A stretch of DNA of 56,168 nucleotides from Myxococcales bacterium (GTDB lineage Bacteria; Myxococcota_A; Polyangia; Fen-1088): NCBI GenBank assembly GCA_003142855.1, contig PLNW01000079.1, positions 1-56,168 on the forward strand. Reading direction: 5' to 3'. Positions 1 to 8,282 of the stretch are shown here, in pieces (position 1 is the stretch's first letter; each line of letters opens with the position of its first letter). Made by a program: the position numbers and the translations under genes. The notes below the pieces were generated by a model that worked only from the letters and a program-made list of their open reading frames with translations, searched no databases and was not told the DNA's origin.

Positions 1-144
1 TCGGACGGCATCTCCGACCCGACACAGCCGCGTTTCGATGCGGAATGTGCATCCGAAGAAAGCGCGCCGGGCGCACCGCAAGCCGGCGTGTGGTTCCAGT
101 CGTACTTCGTCGACCTGGTCCGCAACGCCGTCCCGCCCTTGTGA
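1..144 (+). CDS. Glycoside hydrolase family 6 cellulase, C-terminal end (partial)
   Basis: Only the last 47 codons and the TGA are in the window; the gene begins upstream. The reading frame open from base 1 encodes a tail that matches, from memory, the end of GH6 cellobiohydrolases such as fungal Cel6A: an SDGxSD stretch, PRFD, a Cys, and then APQAGVWFQSYFVDLVRNA, where Cel6A has APQAGAWFQAYFVQLLTNA. GH6 enzymes cleave beta-1,4-glucan with inversion and are secreted. The catalytic Asp residues lie outside the window, so activity cannot be judged. The gene ends 6 bases before an ECF sigma factor on the same strand, which suggests shared transcription or a regulatory link. Confidence 0.8.
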   Translation, partial: SDGISDPTQPRFDAECASEESAPGAPQAGVWFQSYFVDLVRNAVPPL

Positions 145-150
145 GGGGTC

Positions 151-816
151 ATGATGGCAGGCGGAACCCAAGCCAGTCTCGCGAAAAGCGACATCTGTCC
201 CGCACCCACCGGTTCGGAACTTCTCGCGAGCGCCGGTGCGAGCCTTGACAGCGAGATTGGTTTGGCCGACCTGTATGAGAAATACGCCCCCGCAATCTAC
301 GGCCACTGTCGGCGCATGTTGCAGTCGCCGGCAGCGGCTCGCGACGCGACCCAGGAGGTATTCGTGCGTGTGCTCACGCGGGGGCCACGCTTTCTCAACG
401 ACGGCGATGGTCGACGCTACCTGTACCGTGTGTCGACCAATGTTTGTCTGAACCAGATCGGCAAGCTCAAGGTTCACACCCGCGCGGCCGCGTCCCTGCG
501 GGCGCGGCCTTCGTGGGTGGGATCGGCAGAAGGCTGGCATGCGGATCGCGAATTCGTGGCCGCGGTGCTGGAGCGCTGTGGCGAGGCGGGTGCCACAGTC
601 GCGGTCCTGCACTACGTGCATGGCATGTCGCAGGTCGAGATCGCCGAGAGCTTGGGGATCACAAGGCGAACGGTATTCAGCCGATTGCGCAAACTGGCGC
701 GAATCGGTCGGGAGTTGTTGGGGCTCGCGCAGCCCGAGGGTGAACGACGAGGAGCGAGGAAGACTGAAAATGGATTGCACTCTCCATTTGCCGTTCGTTC
801 ACCGAACACGATTTGA
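151..816 (+). CDS. ECF-type RNA polymerase sigma factor
   Basis: 221 residues, the usual ECF size. Region 2 spans about residues 38-107 (DLYEKYAPAIYGHCRRM, ARDATQEVFVRVL, then YLYRVSTNVCLNQI). Region 4 spans about 138-188 with the helix-turn-helix MSQVEIAESLGITRRTVFSRL. No extra C-terminal domain is visible beyond a basic tail of about 30 residues. Two adjacent ATG codons (151, 154) both fit the start. It lies 6 bases after the GH6 cellulase stop and is followed on the same strand by a second sigma factor and a FecR-like protein, so it is probably part of one signalling unit. Its target promoters cannot be told from sequence alone. Confidence 0.85.
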   Translation: MMAGGTQASLAKSDICPAPTGSELLASAGASLDSEIGLADLYEKYAPAIYGHCRRMLQSPAAARDATQEVFVRVLTRGPRFLNDGDGRRYLYRVSTNVCLNQIGKLKVHTRAAASLRARPSWVGSAEGWHADREFVAAVLERCGEAGATVAVLHYVHGMSQVEIAESLGITRRTVFSRLRKLARIGRELLGLAQPEGERRGARKTENGLHSPFAVRSPNTI

Positions 817-964
817 AACCCCTGAGAACAGCACGAACTTCAACCCACACGGAGTTGACATCGTGCCGGGCTCGGATCGCACACTTCTGCGACTTCTGCG
901 GCTCGGCGGCATTGCACAAGGAACCGATCTTCGACAGGATGGCATACGAACGGTGCTTCGTCCC

Positions 965-1591
965 ATGGTGCGCTCCCCCTTCTCGTCGCAGCCTGCCCCC
1001 GATGAACCGGACGGCGGCGATGGGTCGCTCGTGCGTGCGGCGCGCGGCGGTGACCGGCGGGCTTGCCGGGCCATCTGGGAGAAATACGCACCCCTGGTGC
1101 AGCGATTGGTGAGGCGGTTTTTCGGGCCGGGCCCCGATCACCCTGACGTCTGCCAGGAGGCGTTCATGCGGGTGTTCAAGCGCCTCGATGAACTGCGCGA
1201 GCCTGCGGCCCTGCCGGGCTTCATCATCGGCGTCACCCTGGGCGTGGCCCGCAACGAGGCCAGGCGCCGTCGCATCCGGGCGATTGTGGGTTTGAACTCG
1301 ACCGATGAATGGCCGGGCGCCGTTCTGCCCGGCGCCGCGGATGAGGCGCGTGAGGCGGTCCGTGCGCTTTACCGACTGCTGGACAGCCTGGGCGCAGAGG
1401 ATCGATCGCTGTTCGTCGCCCGATATGTCGAGAAGATGGAAATGACTGACGTGGCCGCGGCTCACAAAATGAGCCTTTCCACTGTCAAGCGGCGCCTAGC
1501 TCGTCTCGCCCAGCGGGTCGACTCGCGCATGAAATCCGAGCCGGCCCTTGCGGAATATGTGGGCTTGCTGAGCCAGGGAGGGACGAGTTGA
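965..1591 (+). CDS. Second ECF-type RNA polymerase sigma factor
   Basis: From the ATG at 965 the protein has 208 residues. Region 2 is near residues 20-105 (WEKYAPLVQRLVRRFF, DVCQEAFMRVFKRL, then a helix with GVARNEARRRR). Region 4 is near 135-190 (EDRSLFVARYVEKMEMTDV and the HTH KMSLSTVKRRLARLAQRV). The frame stays open further upstream, back to 539 inside the first sigma gene, but that part lacks sigma features, so 965 is preferred. Its stop overlaps the start of the FecR-like gene by four bases (TTGA), a typical translational coupling of sigma and anti-sigma factor. The FecR-like protein is therefore more likely its direct partner than the first sigma factor's. Confidence 0.83.
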   Translation: MVRSPFSSQPAPDEPDGGDGSLVRAARGGDRRACRAIWEKYAPLVQRLVRRFFGPGPDHPDVCQEAFMRVFKRLDELREPAALPGFIIGVTLGVARNEARRRRIRAIVGLNSTDEWPGAVLPGAADEAREAVRALYRLLDSLGAEDRSLFVARYVEKMEMTDVAAAHKMSLSTVKRRLARLAQRVDSRMKSEPALAEYVGLLSQGGTS

Positions 1592-3081
1592 CCAAACCAC
1601 AAGATTCATTCAACGCGGGCGAGGCCCGCTGTCACGCCCTGGGTGACCTGGCGGCGCGCGCGGTCGACGAGCAGCCCGCTGATCTCCGGCAATGGGCTGA
1701 AATCGAACAGGCCCTTGCCGGAAGGCCGAGCTTCCTGCGCCGGCGTTGGTGGGCTCTGGCCGTTCCAGCCGTGGCGGGATTGGCCCTGTGGATCGCCGCG
1801 GGCCGTACCCTGGGATGGCAAGCGCAGGGCTGCTCGCCGGCCTCGGATGGCAGTATGTCGGTTCCTGCAGATCGCGCGTGCGTGGTCGCATTTGACGACG
1901 GCACGCGCATCACCCTGGGGCAGGGCAGTTCCGGCCGGGTGCGCGGGTTGGGATTCTGGCGCGGGGCCCAGCTGGCGCTGACGAGTGGCCACGCGGGTCT
2001 GTCCGTGGTTCACCGTCCCGGGTGTCGCTGGGAAGTGCTGACCGGACCTTTGCACACTCGGGTGACAGGCACTCGCTTCGAAGTAGATTGGGCGCCCGGG
2101 CCAGGCCGTTTCAGCTTGGGGGTGAAAGATGGGGAAGTGATGGTAAGCGGCGATCCGCTGCACGACCCTACCCCGGTGCGCGCTGGACATCGGCTCGACG
2201 TGGACACGGCCACCGCCAGTGTGGTGATGGGCGACTTGGTTGACCCCCCAGGGGCACAGGCCACGCCCGCGCGGGCCGTCGCGGCCGAGAGCCCGGGGAA
2301 GACCGAGGCACAATCGGCCGCTGCCCCAGGTTCGGTGGCTCGCGCTGAGCGCAAGAGAGGCGCTCCCAACAGGAAGAGCGCGGCTCGCCCTCTCGCATAC
2401 TTCGCGAGAGAAAAGAGCCTCGAAGCGAGGCCTGAGACTCCCGCCGCCATACCCGAGTTGGGGCCTGGCACTTGGACCGCATCTTCCGCCGAGGACGAGG
2501 CGCCTGCGCCTGCGCCTGCACCGCCTGGCCCGCGCCGCCTGACCATCGGTCGCAACGGCGAGCTGGTCGGCGGTGCCACGGGCCCGATTCGAGTTCTTCG
2601 CGGTTCGGGGACTACCTTTTCAAAGCGCGCCTATGCCTCGGCCAACCATCTCTACTTTGATGACGGGGCGCTGTGCACAAGCGGCAAGACGCCCCAACTC
2701 GCGTGCGTGGACGAGGCCGGCCAGCCCAAGAGGTGCGACTGGGACACCAACTGGGGCGTGCTCATGATGTGGCACACGCGCGAAGATCAGAAAGCCTGGG
2801 GCGGCGGCGCAAGCTCGAGCATCGCCTTGGAATTCCGGGGCAACCTCGGCCACTACCGACTGGTCGCCCATCGCGCGGGCGATCCGGCCCAGCGGGCGTA
2901 TTGCGTTGCCAACTACCGATCCGGGGCGAGCGTGAGGCCTTCTGATTTCGAAGATTGCTGGAGATCTGGTGGTCCACGCCTGACCGACTTCACCAAGATC
3001 GACTACTTCGCCTTGCAGCTGTTGTCCGAAGAGGCCTGGCTCAATTTCAAGTTCTGCCTGTCGGCCATCAGCCTCCCCTGA
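1588..3081 (+). CDS. FecR-like anti-sigma factor with extracytoplasmic C-terminal module
   Basis: 497 residues starting at a TTG that overlaps the preceding sigma-factor stop. A short cytoplasmic N-terminus (1-50) is followed by one membrane segment (about 53-71, WWALAVPAVAGLALWIAAG) and a FecR domain (about 105-205; DGTRITLGQGSSGRV, TRVTGTRFEVDW, GVKDGEVMVSG). After a Pro/Ala-rich linker comes a module at about 320-497 that FecR proteins of the siderophore type lack. It has spaced cysteines and a YC...FEDCW...FKFCLSAI pattern resembling the C-terminal module of the lipoprotein at 10630-11646. FecR proteins sit in the inner membrane and restrain an ECF sigma factor until a periplasmic signal arrives. 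Here the added module may bind the ligand; a glycan is a guess from the GH6 neighbour. Confidence 0.75.
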   Translation: MTKPQDSFNAGEARCHALGDLAARAVDEQPADLRQWAEIEQALAGRPSFLRRRWWALAVPAVAGLALWIAAGRTLGWQAQGCSPASDGSMSVPADRACVVAFDDGTRITLGQGSSGRVRGLGFWRGAQLALTSGHAGLSVVHRPGCRWEVLTGPLHTRVTGTRFEVDWAPGPGRFSLGVKDGEVMVSGDPLHDPTPVRAGHRLDVDTATASVVMGDLVDPPGAQATPARAVAAESPGKTEAQSAAAPGSVARAERKRGAPNRKSAARPLAYFAREKSLEARPETPAAIPELGPGTWTASSAEDEAPAPAPAPPGPRRLTIGRNGELVGGATGPIRVLRGSGTTFSKRAYASANHLYFDDGALCTSGKTPQLACVDEAGQPKRCDWDTNWGVLMMWHTREDQKAWGGGASSSIALEFRGNLGHYRLVAHRAGDPAQRAYCVANYRSGASVRPSDFEDCWRSGGPRLTDFTKIDYFALQLLSEEAWLNFKFCLSAISLP

Positions 3082-3178
3082 GAGACGAAAAGGCCGTCTG
3101 GCGGCTACTTGACGAGAGCGGCAGTTGGGGGTGATGTGGTGGACGTCGGAAATGCGCGAAATGACCCAACCAGGGCGG

Positions 3179-4978
3179 ATGCTCAACCAGGCTCGCCCCA
3201 CAGCGACCACCCCTCCGAGAAACCGACTTGTCCCGTGTCGCCTTTCCACCTCCCTCAGCTTTGTGACTTGCTTGGCTGTGGGCAGCGCCGCGTTTGCCCA
3301 AGCCGGTTCTCCGTCAGCGAATGATGACGAAACGTCGTCGGCCGCGGCCGCCCTGGCTGCCCACGCAACAGATGAGGCGGCCCCGCGTGCGTCCCGCGAG
3401 GCGGACGCGCTCAGGCCGGAAGCCGTCACGGCCAGCCCGCAGCCCAGGCGTCGAGGAAACGCCACCCAACTCGGGCTTTCTCCTCAGACTACCTCGGTTG
3501 CTGGTCCTTCGACAGATCCGTCCGCGCAGCCCGAGGCGCTCACTTCGACTTGGGGTTTCAGGTTTCACGGCTTCTTCCGCGGTCCCATGCGACTGAGCAT
3601 GGATTCCGAGTCTGGCGGCGGGATTCAGTTCCACGCCCCGCCCGTGACGCCTGATTCGAACTACACCACATGGAGCTTCACCAACAACAACCCCGGGCCC
3701 TGGGGCGAGATGCTTTTCCAGTATGGGAACAACCGCGTGACCATGACCATGGCCATTGCCAGCTACAACATCACCTCGGGTGGCTGGCGCGAGCTGCAGG
3801 ACCAACTCGGCATTGACCGGGCTTTCGTCACTCTCAATTTTCCCGACGCTCTCGGCGACATCGGCATGATGGTGTGGACCGTGGGCATATTCGGGGACCG
3901 CTACGGCGCCATGGGCAAGTACGATGGCGGGGCCTACGACACGTACCTGATTGGCCGCACCCGCATCGCCGGCGCCACCGGCACATTCAATTTTGACCTG
4001 GCCGACAATTTCAGGCTCGTTGCAGAGGGAGGCGGCGGCGCCAAGATGGATGTGCAGCAGTGGACTCAGGCCCCCTACCCATCGTGGCAGCCTTTTCCTG
4101 GGCACGCACAGATGGGAACCACCATGTTGGCCCACGGCCATATTGGCGGGGTGTTTGCTCAGGTGCTCACATTGACAGGCCACTGCATGTTCACCTGGAC
4201 TATGGACGCGACGCGGACCGACCTGAACGATCCCGTCTCGGCCCAGAAGCCCACGGACTATGCCAGCCCGGGTCTGTCCTACGCAGCCAGGGATGGCCGC
4301 ATGCGGATTCTGGGCGTCGATCTGAGACTCGACGGTCGATGGCTTGGCGACGGTTACCTCGGATTCTCCTCCATCAAGACGGCAAACGTGGGCGTCTTGT
4401 CAGACACAATCGAGGTCCTTCACTCTCAAGGCGGCTGGCAGTACCAGGCCAACTATACCGGCAGTACGAACAGTCACGGCGACAGCACGGTCAACAGTAT
4501 CGGTTTCCAGTACACCTTCAGTTTGGCGGCCTTTCTCCTCCGGCCGCAGGAGTGGTGGGGACAAGGCACGGACTTCACCATACAGGTTTTCGGTATGTAC
4601 AACCGTATCAGTGGCCTTGCCACGACGGACGAGGAGAGGACGGCGCTTGCGGGCAAGAGCAAGCTGAAATTGGGCACACAGTGGCTCTACACGCCGCTGA
4701 CCTTCATGTCTGGCGGTGTTCGGTTCGACTCGGTTCAGCCAAACATGGACGACCGCACTCACAACTTCTGGGTTCTGTCTCCGCGGCTGATCTTTCACAC
4801 GGCGTTCGTCACACGCGAGCAGGTGATGATCCAGTACCAGTACTATTGGTACGGAAGCTGGACCTTCAACAGCCCAAGCGCGAGCCTTCCCTTTCCCTAC
4901 GGTCAGTCAGGGAATCTCTGGCTGCCTCGCCAGCCCGACCGACATACCTTTACTGTCGCCGCCAGCATGTGGTGGTAG
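3179..4978 (+). CDS. Predicted outer-membrane beta-barrel protein
   Basis: About 599 residues from the ATG at 3179. The frame is open from a TTG at 3125, so the start is uncertain. From 3179 a basic n-region (PRNRLVPCR) precedes a hydrophobic core ending VGSAAFAQ, a good signal peptidase I site. A Pro/Ser/Ala-rich stretch follows to about residue 125. The remainder alternates polar and aromatic residues in short strands (GFRFHGFFRGPMRL, WLYTPLTFMSGGVRF, VMIQYQYYWYGSWTF) and ends FTVAASMWW; a C-terminal aromatic residue is usual in Bam-inserted barrels. The family is not recognised. It follows the sigma/FecR genes by about 100 bases on the same strand and could be a target of that system. Confidence 0.6.
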   Translation: MLNQARPTATTPPRNRLVPCRLSTSLSFVTCLAVGSAAFAQAGSPSANDDETSSAAAALAAHATDEAAPRASREADALRPEAVTASPQPRRRGNATQLGLSPQTTSVAGPSTDPSAQPEALTSTWGFRFHGFFRGPMRLSMDSESGGGIQFHAPPVTPDSNYTTWSFTNNNPGPWGEMLFQYGNNRVTMTMAIASYNITSGGWRELQDQLGIDRAFVTLNFPDALGDIGMMVWTVGIFGDRYGAMGKYDGGAYDTYLIGRTRIAGATGTFNFDLADNFRLVAEGGGGAKMDVQQWTQAPYPSWQPFPGHAQMGTTMLAHGHIGGVFAQVLTLTGHCMFTWTMDATRTDLNDPVSAQKPTDYASPGLSYAARDGRMRILGVDLRLDGRWLGDGYLGFSSIKTANVGVLSDTIEVLHSQGGWQYQANYTGSTNSHGDSTVNSIGFQYTFSLAAFLLRPQEWWGQGTDFTIQVFGMYNRISGLATTDEERTALAGKSKLKLGTQWLYTPLTFMSGGVRFDSVQPNMDDRTHNFWVLSPRLIFHTAFVTREQVMIQYQYYWYGSWTFNSPSASLPFPYGQSGNLWLPRQPDRHTFTVAASMWW

Positions 4979-4989
4979 CGGTGGGGCTG

Positions 4990-6810
4990 CTACGGCGGAT
5001 TGAGATCCCAGTGCCAGATCGGCTTCTGCTGCAAGCCAGCCGCCAGCGCCAGCTCCCGCTTGACCGCGACGTAACCGTCGGCTTCCTCGTTGCCGGGGAA
5101 GAACTTTTGCCCCTCGGAGTTCTTGATCCGGCCCACCTGGTGATACACGACAACGTAGCCGAGCTGTGCGAAGAGCGGGAGCAGGTCGTCGTCCAGGACC
5201 GCGTTGTAGACGATGTCAGGCAAAGGCAGTCCGCAGCGTCTGGTGATTTGTTCGTGCTCTCGCAGCGGGCGCTCCGTGCTGATGAAGGTGCCATATCTGC
5301 CGGCCGACACTGTGCCTCGGGGCAGGCAGTCGAGAACCTGACGGTCGGTCAACGACCACAAGTCGAGGATCTTGACCTTGCCGAAATGCCTGGACGCCAG
5401 ATGGTAGGCGGTCATCCCCGCCTGTCCGGTCATCACGTGAACGGGCCGCGTTTTCACCTGCGCGACCAGGGCGTCTGCCACCGGCAGCAGTTCACTCACC
5501 GTGACGGCGTCGCGGCGGTGCATCTTGTTGAGCAACTCCACCCGTGAAAACTGGTGGGAATCTTTCACCCGCGCATCGACGCGGGCGAAGACCCCGCGCA
5601 TGGTCCACAGTGGCTGGCCTTCAACCGCCCCCTGGTGGAGAACCTGGACTGCGAATACCAGATTCGCCGCTGCGTAGAGCGCCGCCAATCCGGCCCGTCC
5701 CGACGCCGCCTGGGCGAATTGCTCCAAAGCCAAGAATCCGGTGAGAATCAGCGAGGGCACGATGAGCGCCAGAAATCTTGCCCCTTGCATCCAGTCGCCG
5801 CCGCTCGACACCAGGAATGCGAGCTGAGCCAGCCCCAAGCTGGCCACCAGTTCGGCGGTCGCATTGCCCGCGCCCCGCAGCCGCCGCACCACCAGCACGG
5901 CGAGGCCAGCGATGAAGAGCAGCAGGGGAAACGCGCCCGTTGCCAGTCCCACGTCCCACAAGTAGAGCGCACCGTCCTGCGCATTGAACCCGCCCACCTT
6001 CATGAGCGCGGGATTGGGCCACCAGGCATGGAAGTACAATTTGCGAAATCCGAACAGTAGTCCCACCACGCCCATGGCCACGGCCGCGCGGCCCACCGGG
6101 AAAGCGAGGGCCTGCCACGCGCTTTGCGCCCCGGAGCGCCGCGAGACCACCGCGAGGACGATGGCAAGCAGGACAAGACCGACGAGCAAGAGGGGCGCCT
6201 CGGGGCGGGCCGCCGCGAACAGAAACGCCGCGGCCCCGAAGCGCAGCCAGTGCCAGCGCTTGCACTCTTCTGTCGCACGGGTGCACTCGTCGATGAACCA
6301 CAGAGCAGCGGCTGTGGTCAGGGCGGTTTCCATCCCGCTGGTGGCCCAGTAGCTGAAGCACCCGAAGGTGCCGAGAGCGGCCACCAGACCGGCGCGTGAG
6401 CCTAGGCCCATGCGCCGGCCGACCCGCACCGCCAACAGCATGGTCGCCACGCCAGCGCCCAGCGAGACACAATACGCGGCCGCGGGCATAGACAGAAGCG
6501 TCAGTCGGTAGACCAGCGCGAGCACCAGGACCAACGAAAGCGACGAGCTTTGTTCCAAGCGCAGCCCGTTGTAGTTGAGGATCTGTCCGTGCTCGGCCAG
6601 GGCTCGGGCCGCCCAGTAGGTGATGTAGCAATTGTCCTGGCCGCCCTGACTCCACAGAATCACCGCCAGCGCGGAGCACAGCAGCGCGGCCACCACGATG
6701 TCGGCGTGGTCAGCCAGTCGACGCACGCGCCGCCGAACTGGTCGCACATGTTCCGCCCGGGCCAGGCCCGACGCCAGCGGCAGGTCCGGGGAATCGGGAG
6801 TCGATGACAT
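4990..6810 (-). CDS. Multi-spanning GT-C type glycosyltransferase-like membrane protein
   Basis: 606 residues from the ATG at 6810 (an upstream ATG at 6849 would add 13 residues). About ten to twelve hydrophobic helices span roughly residues 35-440, followed by a soluble domain of about 170 residues. The loop after the first helix has the GT-C pattern GGQDNCYITYWAARALAEHG, then a Tyr-Asn-Gly and Glu-Gln motif. This is like lipid-phospho-sugar-dependent arabinosyl or mannosyl transferases, where an acidic residue in that loop is catalytic. A role in adding sugars to an envelope glycan or protein from a polyprenyl donor is inferred; the sugar is unknown. It is convergent with the barrel gene (11 bases apart) and divergent from rph. 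The 153-base divergent gap holds a small palindrome, GTGAC-gttg-GTCAC, at 6876-6889. Confidence 0.65.
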   Translation of the reverse strand: MSSTPDSPDLPLASGLARAEHVRPVRRRVRRLADHADIVVAALLCSALAVILWSQGGQDNCYITYWAARALAEHGQILNYNGLRLEQSSSLSLVLVLALVYRLTLLSMPAAAYCVSLGAGVATMLLAVRVGRRMGLGSRAGLVAALGTFGCFSYWATSGMETALTTAAALWFIDECTRATEECKRWHWLRFGAAAFLFAAARPEAPLLLVGLVLLAIVLAVVSRRSGAQSAWQALAFPVGRAAVAMGVVGLLFGFRKLYFHAWWPNPALMKVGGFNAQDGALYLWDVGLATGAFPLLLFIAGLAVLVVRRLRGAGNATAELVASLGLAQLAFLVSSGGDWMQGARFLALIVPSLILTGFLALEQFAQAASGRAGLAALYAAANLVFAVQVLHQGAVEGQPLWTMRGVFARVDARVKDSHQFSRVELLNKMHRRDAVTVSELLPVADALVAQVKTRPVHVMTGQAGMTAYHLASRHFGKVKILDLWSLTDRQVLDCLPRGTVSAGRYGTFISTERPLREHEQITRRCGLPLPDIVYNAVLDDDLLPLFAQLGYVVVYHQVGRIKNSEGQKFFPGNEEADGYVAVKRELALAAGLQQKPIWHWDLNPP

Positions 6811-6963
6811 GGCGGGAAATCTACAACATTCCTGCAACACGAAGGTCAAGGGCGCGCTCGCCCGAGGTTGCGAGTGTGACGTTGGTCACGTTGGTCCGGT
6901 CCGACCCAGCCGTGAGACTGTTGGTTGACAGGCTGCCAGAGGACAGGGATCCTCCTGCCCACC

Positions 6964-7677
6964 ATGCGTCCTGACGGCCGACGACCTGACGAATTGCGCG
7001 CTATCCGAATCACCCCGGATTGCAACCGCTACGCCGAAGGCTCGGCCTTGGTTGAGTTCGGCGAAACCAAGGTGATTTGCACGGCCACCGTCGAGAACAA
7101 GGTGCCGCCCTTCCTGGCGGGGCAGGGCAAGGGTTGGGTCACGGCCGAATACGCCATGCTCCCGCGCTCGACCCATACGCGCTCCGGCCGCAATCCGGGC
7201 GGCCGCGGCCAGGAGATCCAGCGGCTTATCGGCCGGGCTCTGCGCGCGGCGGTGCGGACCGCGCATATGGGCGAGCGTCAACTGACAGTGGACTGCGACG
7301 TGATCCAGGCCGACGGCGGCACACGCACAGCGGCCATCACCGGGGGATGGGTCGCGCTGGCCCTGGCCCTGCGGCGGCTGGTGAAGAGCGAGAAGTTGGC
7401 CCACGATCCCCTGCGCCGGGCGGTGGCGGCGCTGTCGGTGGGCCTGGTGTCCGGCGAGCCGCGCCTGGATTTGGCCTACGAGGAGGACTCGGCGGCTGAC
7501 GTGGATTTCAATTTCGTGATGACCGACGCTGGCCAGTTCATCGAGATCCAAGGCACGGCCGAGGGAGAGCCCTTCTCCGCCGACGACTACGCCAAGCTGG
7601 TGGCGCTGGCCAGCGTGGGTGCGAAACAGCTCTTTGCTCTCCAGCAGAAAGCTCTGCAGGCGGCCAAGCTCCCGTGA
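6964..7677 (+). CDS. rph: Ribonuclease PH
   Basis: 237 residues from the ATG at 6964, against 238 in E. coli. The protein begins [17 protein letters not shown] and carries the family signatures [19 protein letters not shown], the [18 protein letters not shown] helix that binds the phosphate/RNA end, and [17 protein letters not shown]. RNase PH removes 3'-terminal nucleotides from tRNA precursors using phosphate, acting as a cytoplasmic hexamer. Its stop overlaps the GTG start of rdgB by four bases, so the two are co-translated; this rph-rdgB order is common in bacteria. No strong Shine-Dalgarno is seen just before 6964. Confidence 0.96.
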   Translation: MRPDGRRPDELRAIRITPDCNRYAEGSALVEFGETKVICTATVENKVPPFLAGQGKGWVTAEYAMLPRSTHTRSGRNPGGRGQEIQRLIGRALRAAVRTAHMGERQLTVDCDVIQADGGTRTAAITGGWVALALALRRLVKSEKLAHDPLRRAVAALSVGLVSGEPRLDLAYEEDSAADVDFNFVMTDAGQFIEIQGTAEGEPFSADDYAKLVALASVGAKQLFALQQKALQAAKLP

Positions 7678-8282
7678 GGGTCGTGGTTGCCAGCCGCAAC
7701 CGGCACAAGTTGCGCGAGATCGGCGTTCTGCTGGCCGATGCGGGCCTAGCCTGGGACCTGGTTTCCATCGACGAAATCGCGCCCGCGTGCGCGCTCGTCG
7801 AGGACGAGCCCAGCTTCGAAGGCAACGCCTTATGCAAGGCGCGCCAGGCAGCAGCCGCCACCGGATTGCCGGCCCTGGCCGACGATTCGGGCATCGAAGT
7901 GGATGCTCTCCACGGAGCCCCGGGCGTGTACTCGGCGCGATGGAGTGGTGAGCCCTGCGATGATGCGCGAAACAACCAGAAGATGTTGCGCGAGTTGGCC
8001 GGCGTCCCGACGGAAAAGCGCACCGCTCGCTACCGCTGCGCCGCCGCGTTTGTCGACCCGGCCCGCGGTCTGGAACTCGTGCGCATGGGTGCGTGCGAAG
8101 GCCGCCTGCTGGAATCTTTGCAGGGCACAGGCGGCTTCGGCTACGACCCGCTCTTCTTCATCGAGTCGTTGGGCCTCACCATGGCCGAGATCCCGCTTGA
8201 AGGAAAGAACCGGCTCTCTCATCGCGCGGCCGCGTTTCGCGAGCTCGCGCGCGCACTGGCGGCGTTTCATCTACTGGGCTGA
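7674..8282 (+). CDS. rdgB: dITP/XTP pyrophosphatase (RdgB/HAM1 family)
   Basis: 202 residues, GTG start overlapping the rph stop. The N-terminal [13 protein letters not shown] matches the family's nucleotide-binding start (usually ATxNxxKxxE). [20 protein letters not shown] is the metal and substrate motif, and [11 protein letters not shown] is the base-recognition loop near residue 148. [11 protein letters not shown] at the C-terminus is the conserved K..SHR motif. The enzyme hydrolyses dITP, ITP and XTP to monophosphates and so keeps deaminated purines out of DNA and RNA. Its last 12 bases overlap, in opposite orientation, the 3' end of the Cys-rich lipoprotein gene. Confidence 0.95.
   Translation: MRVVVASRNRHKLREIGVLLADAGLAWDLVSIDEIAPACALVEDEPSFEGNALCKARQAAAATGLPALADDSGIEVDALHGAPGVYSARWSGEPCDDARNNQKMLRELAGVPTEKRTARYRCAAAFVDPARGLELVRMGACEGRLLESLQGTGGFGYDPLFFIESLGLTMAEIPLEGKNRLSHRAAAFRELARALAAFHLLG

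Noticed and set aside
151..1591. One sigma gene split by a frameshift
   Set aside because: Each frame has its own complete region 2 and region 4, so these are two genes.
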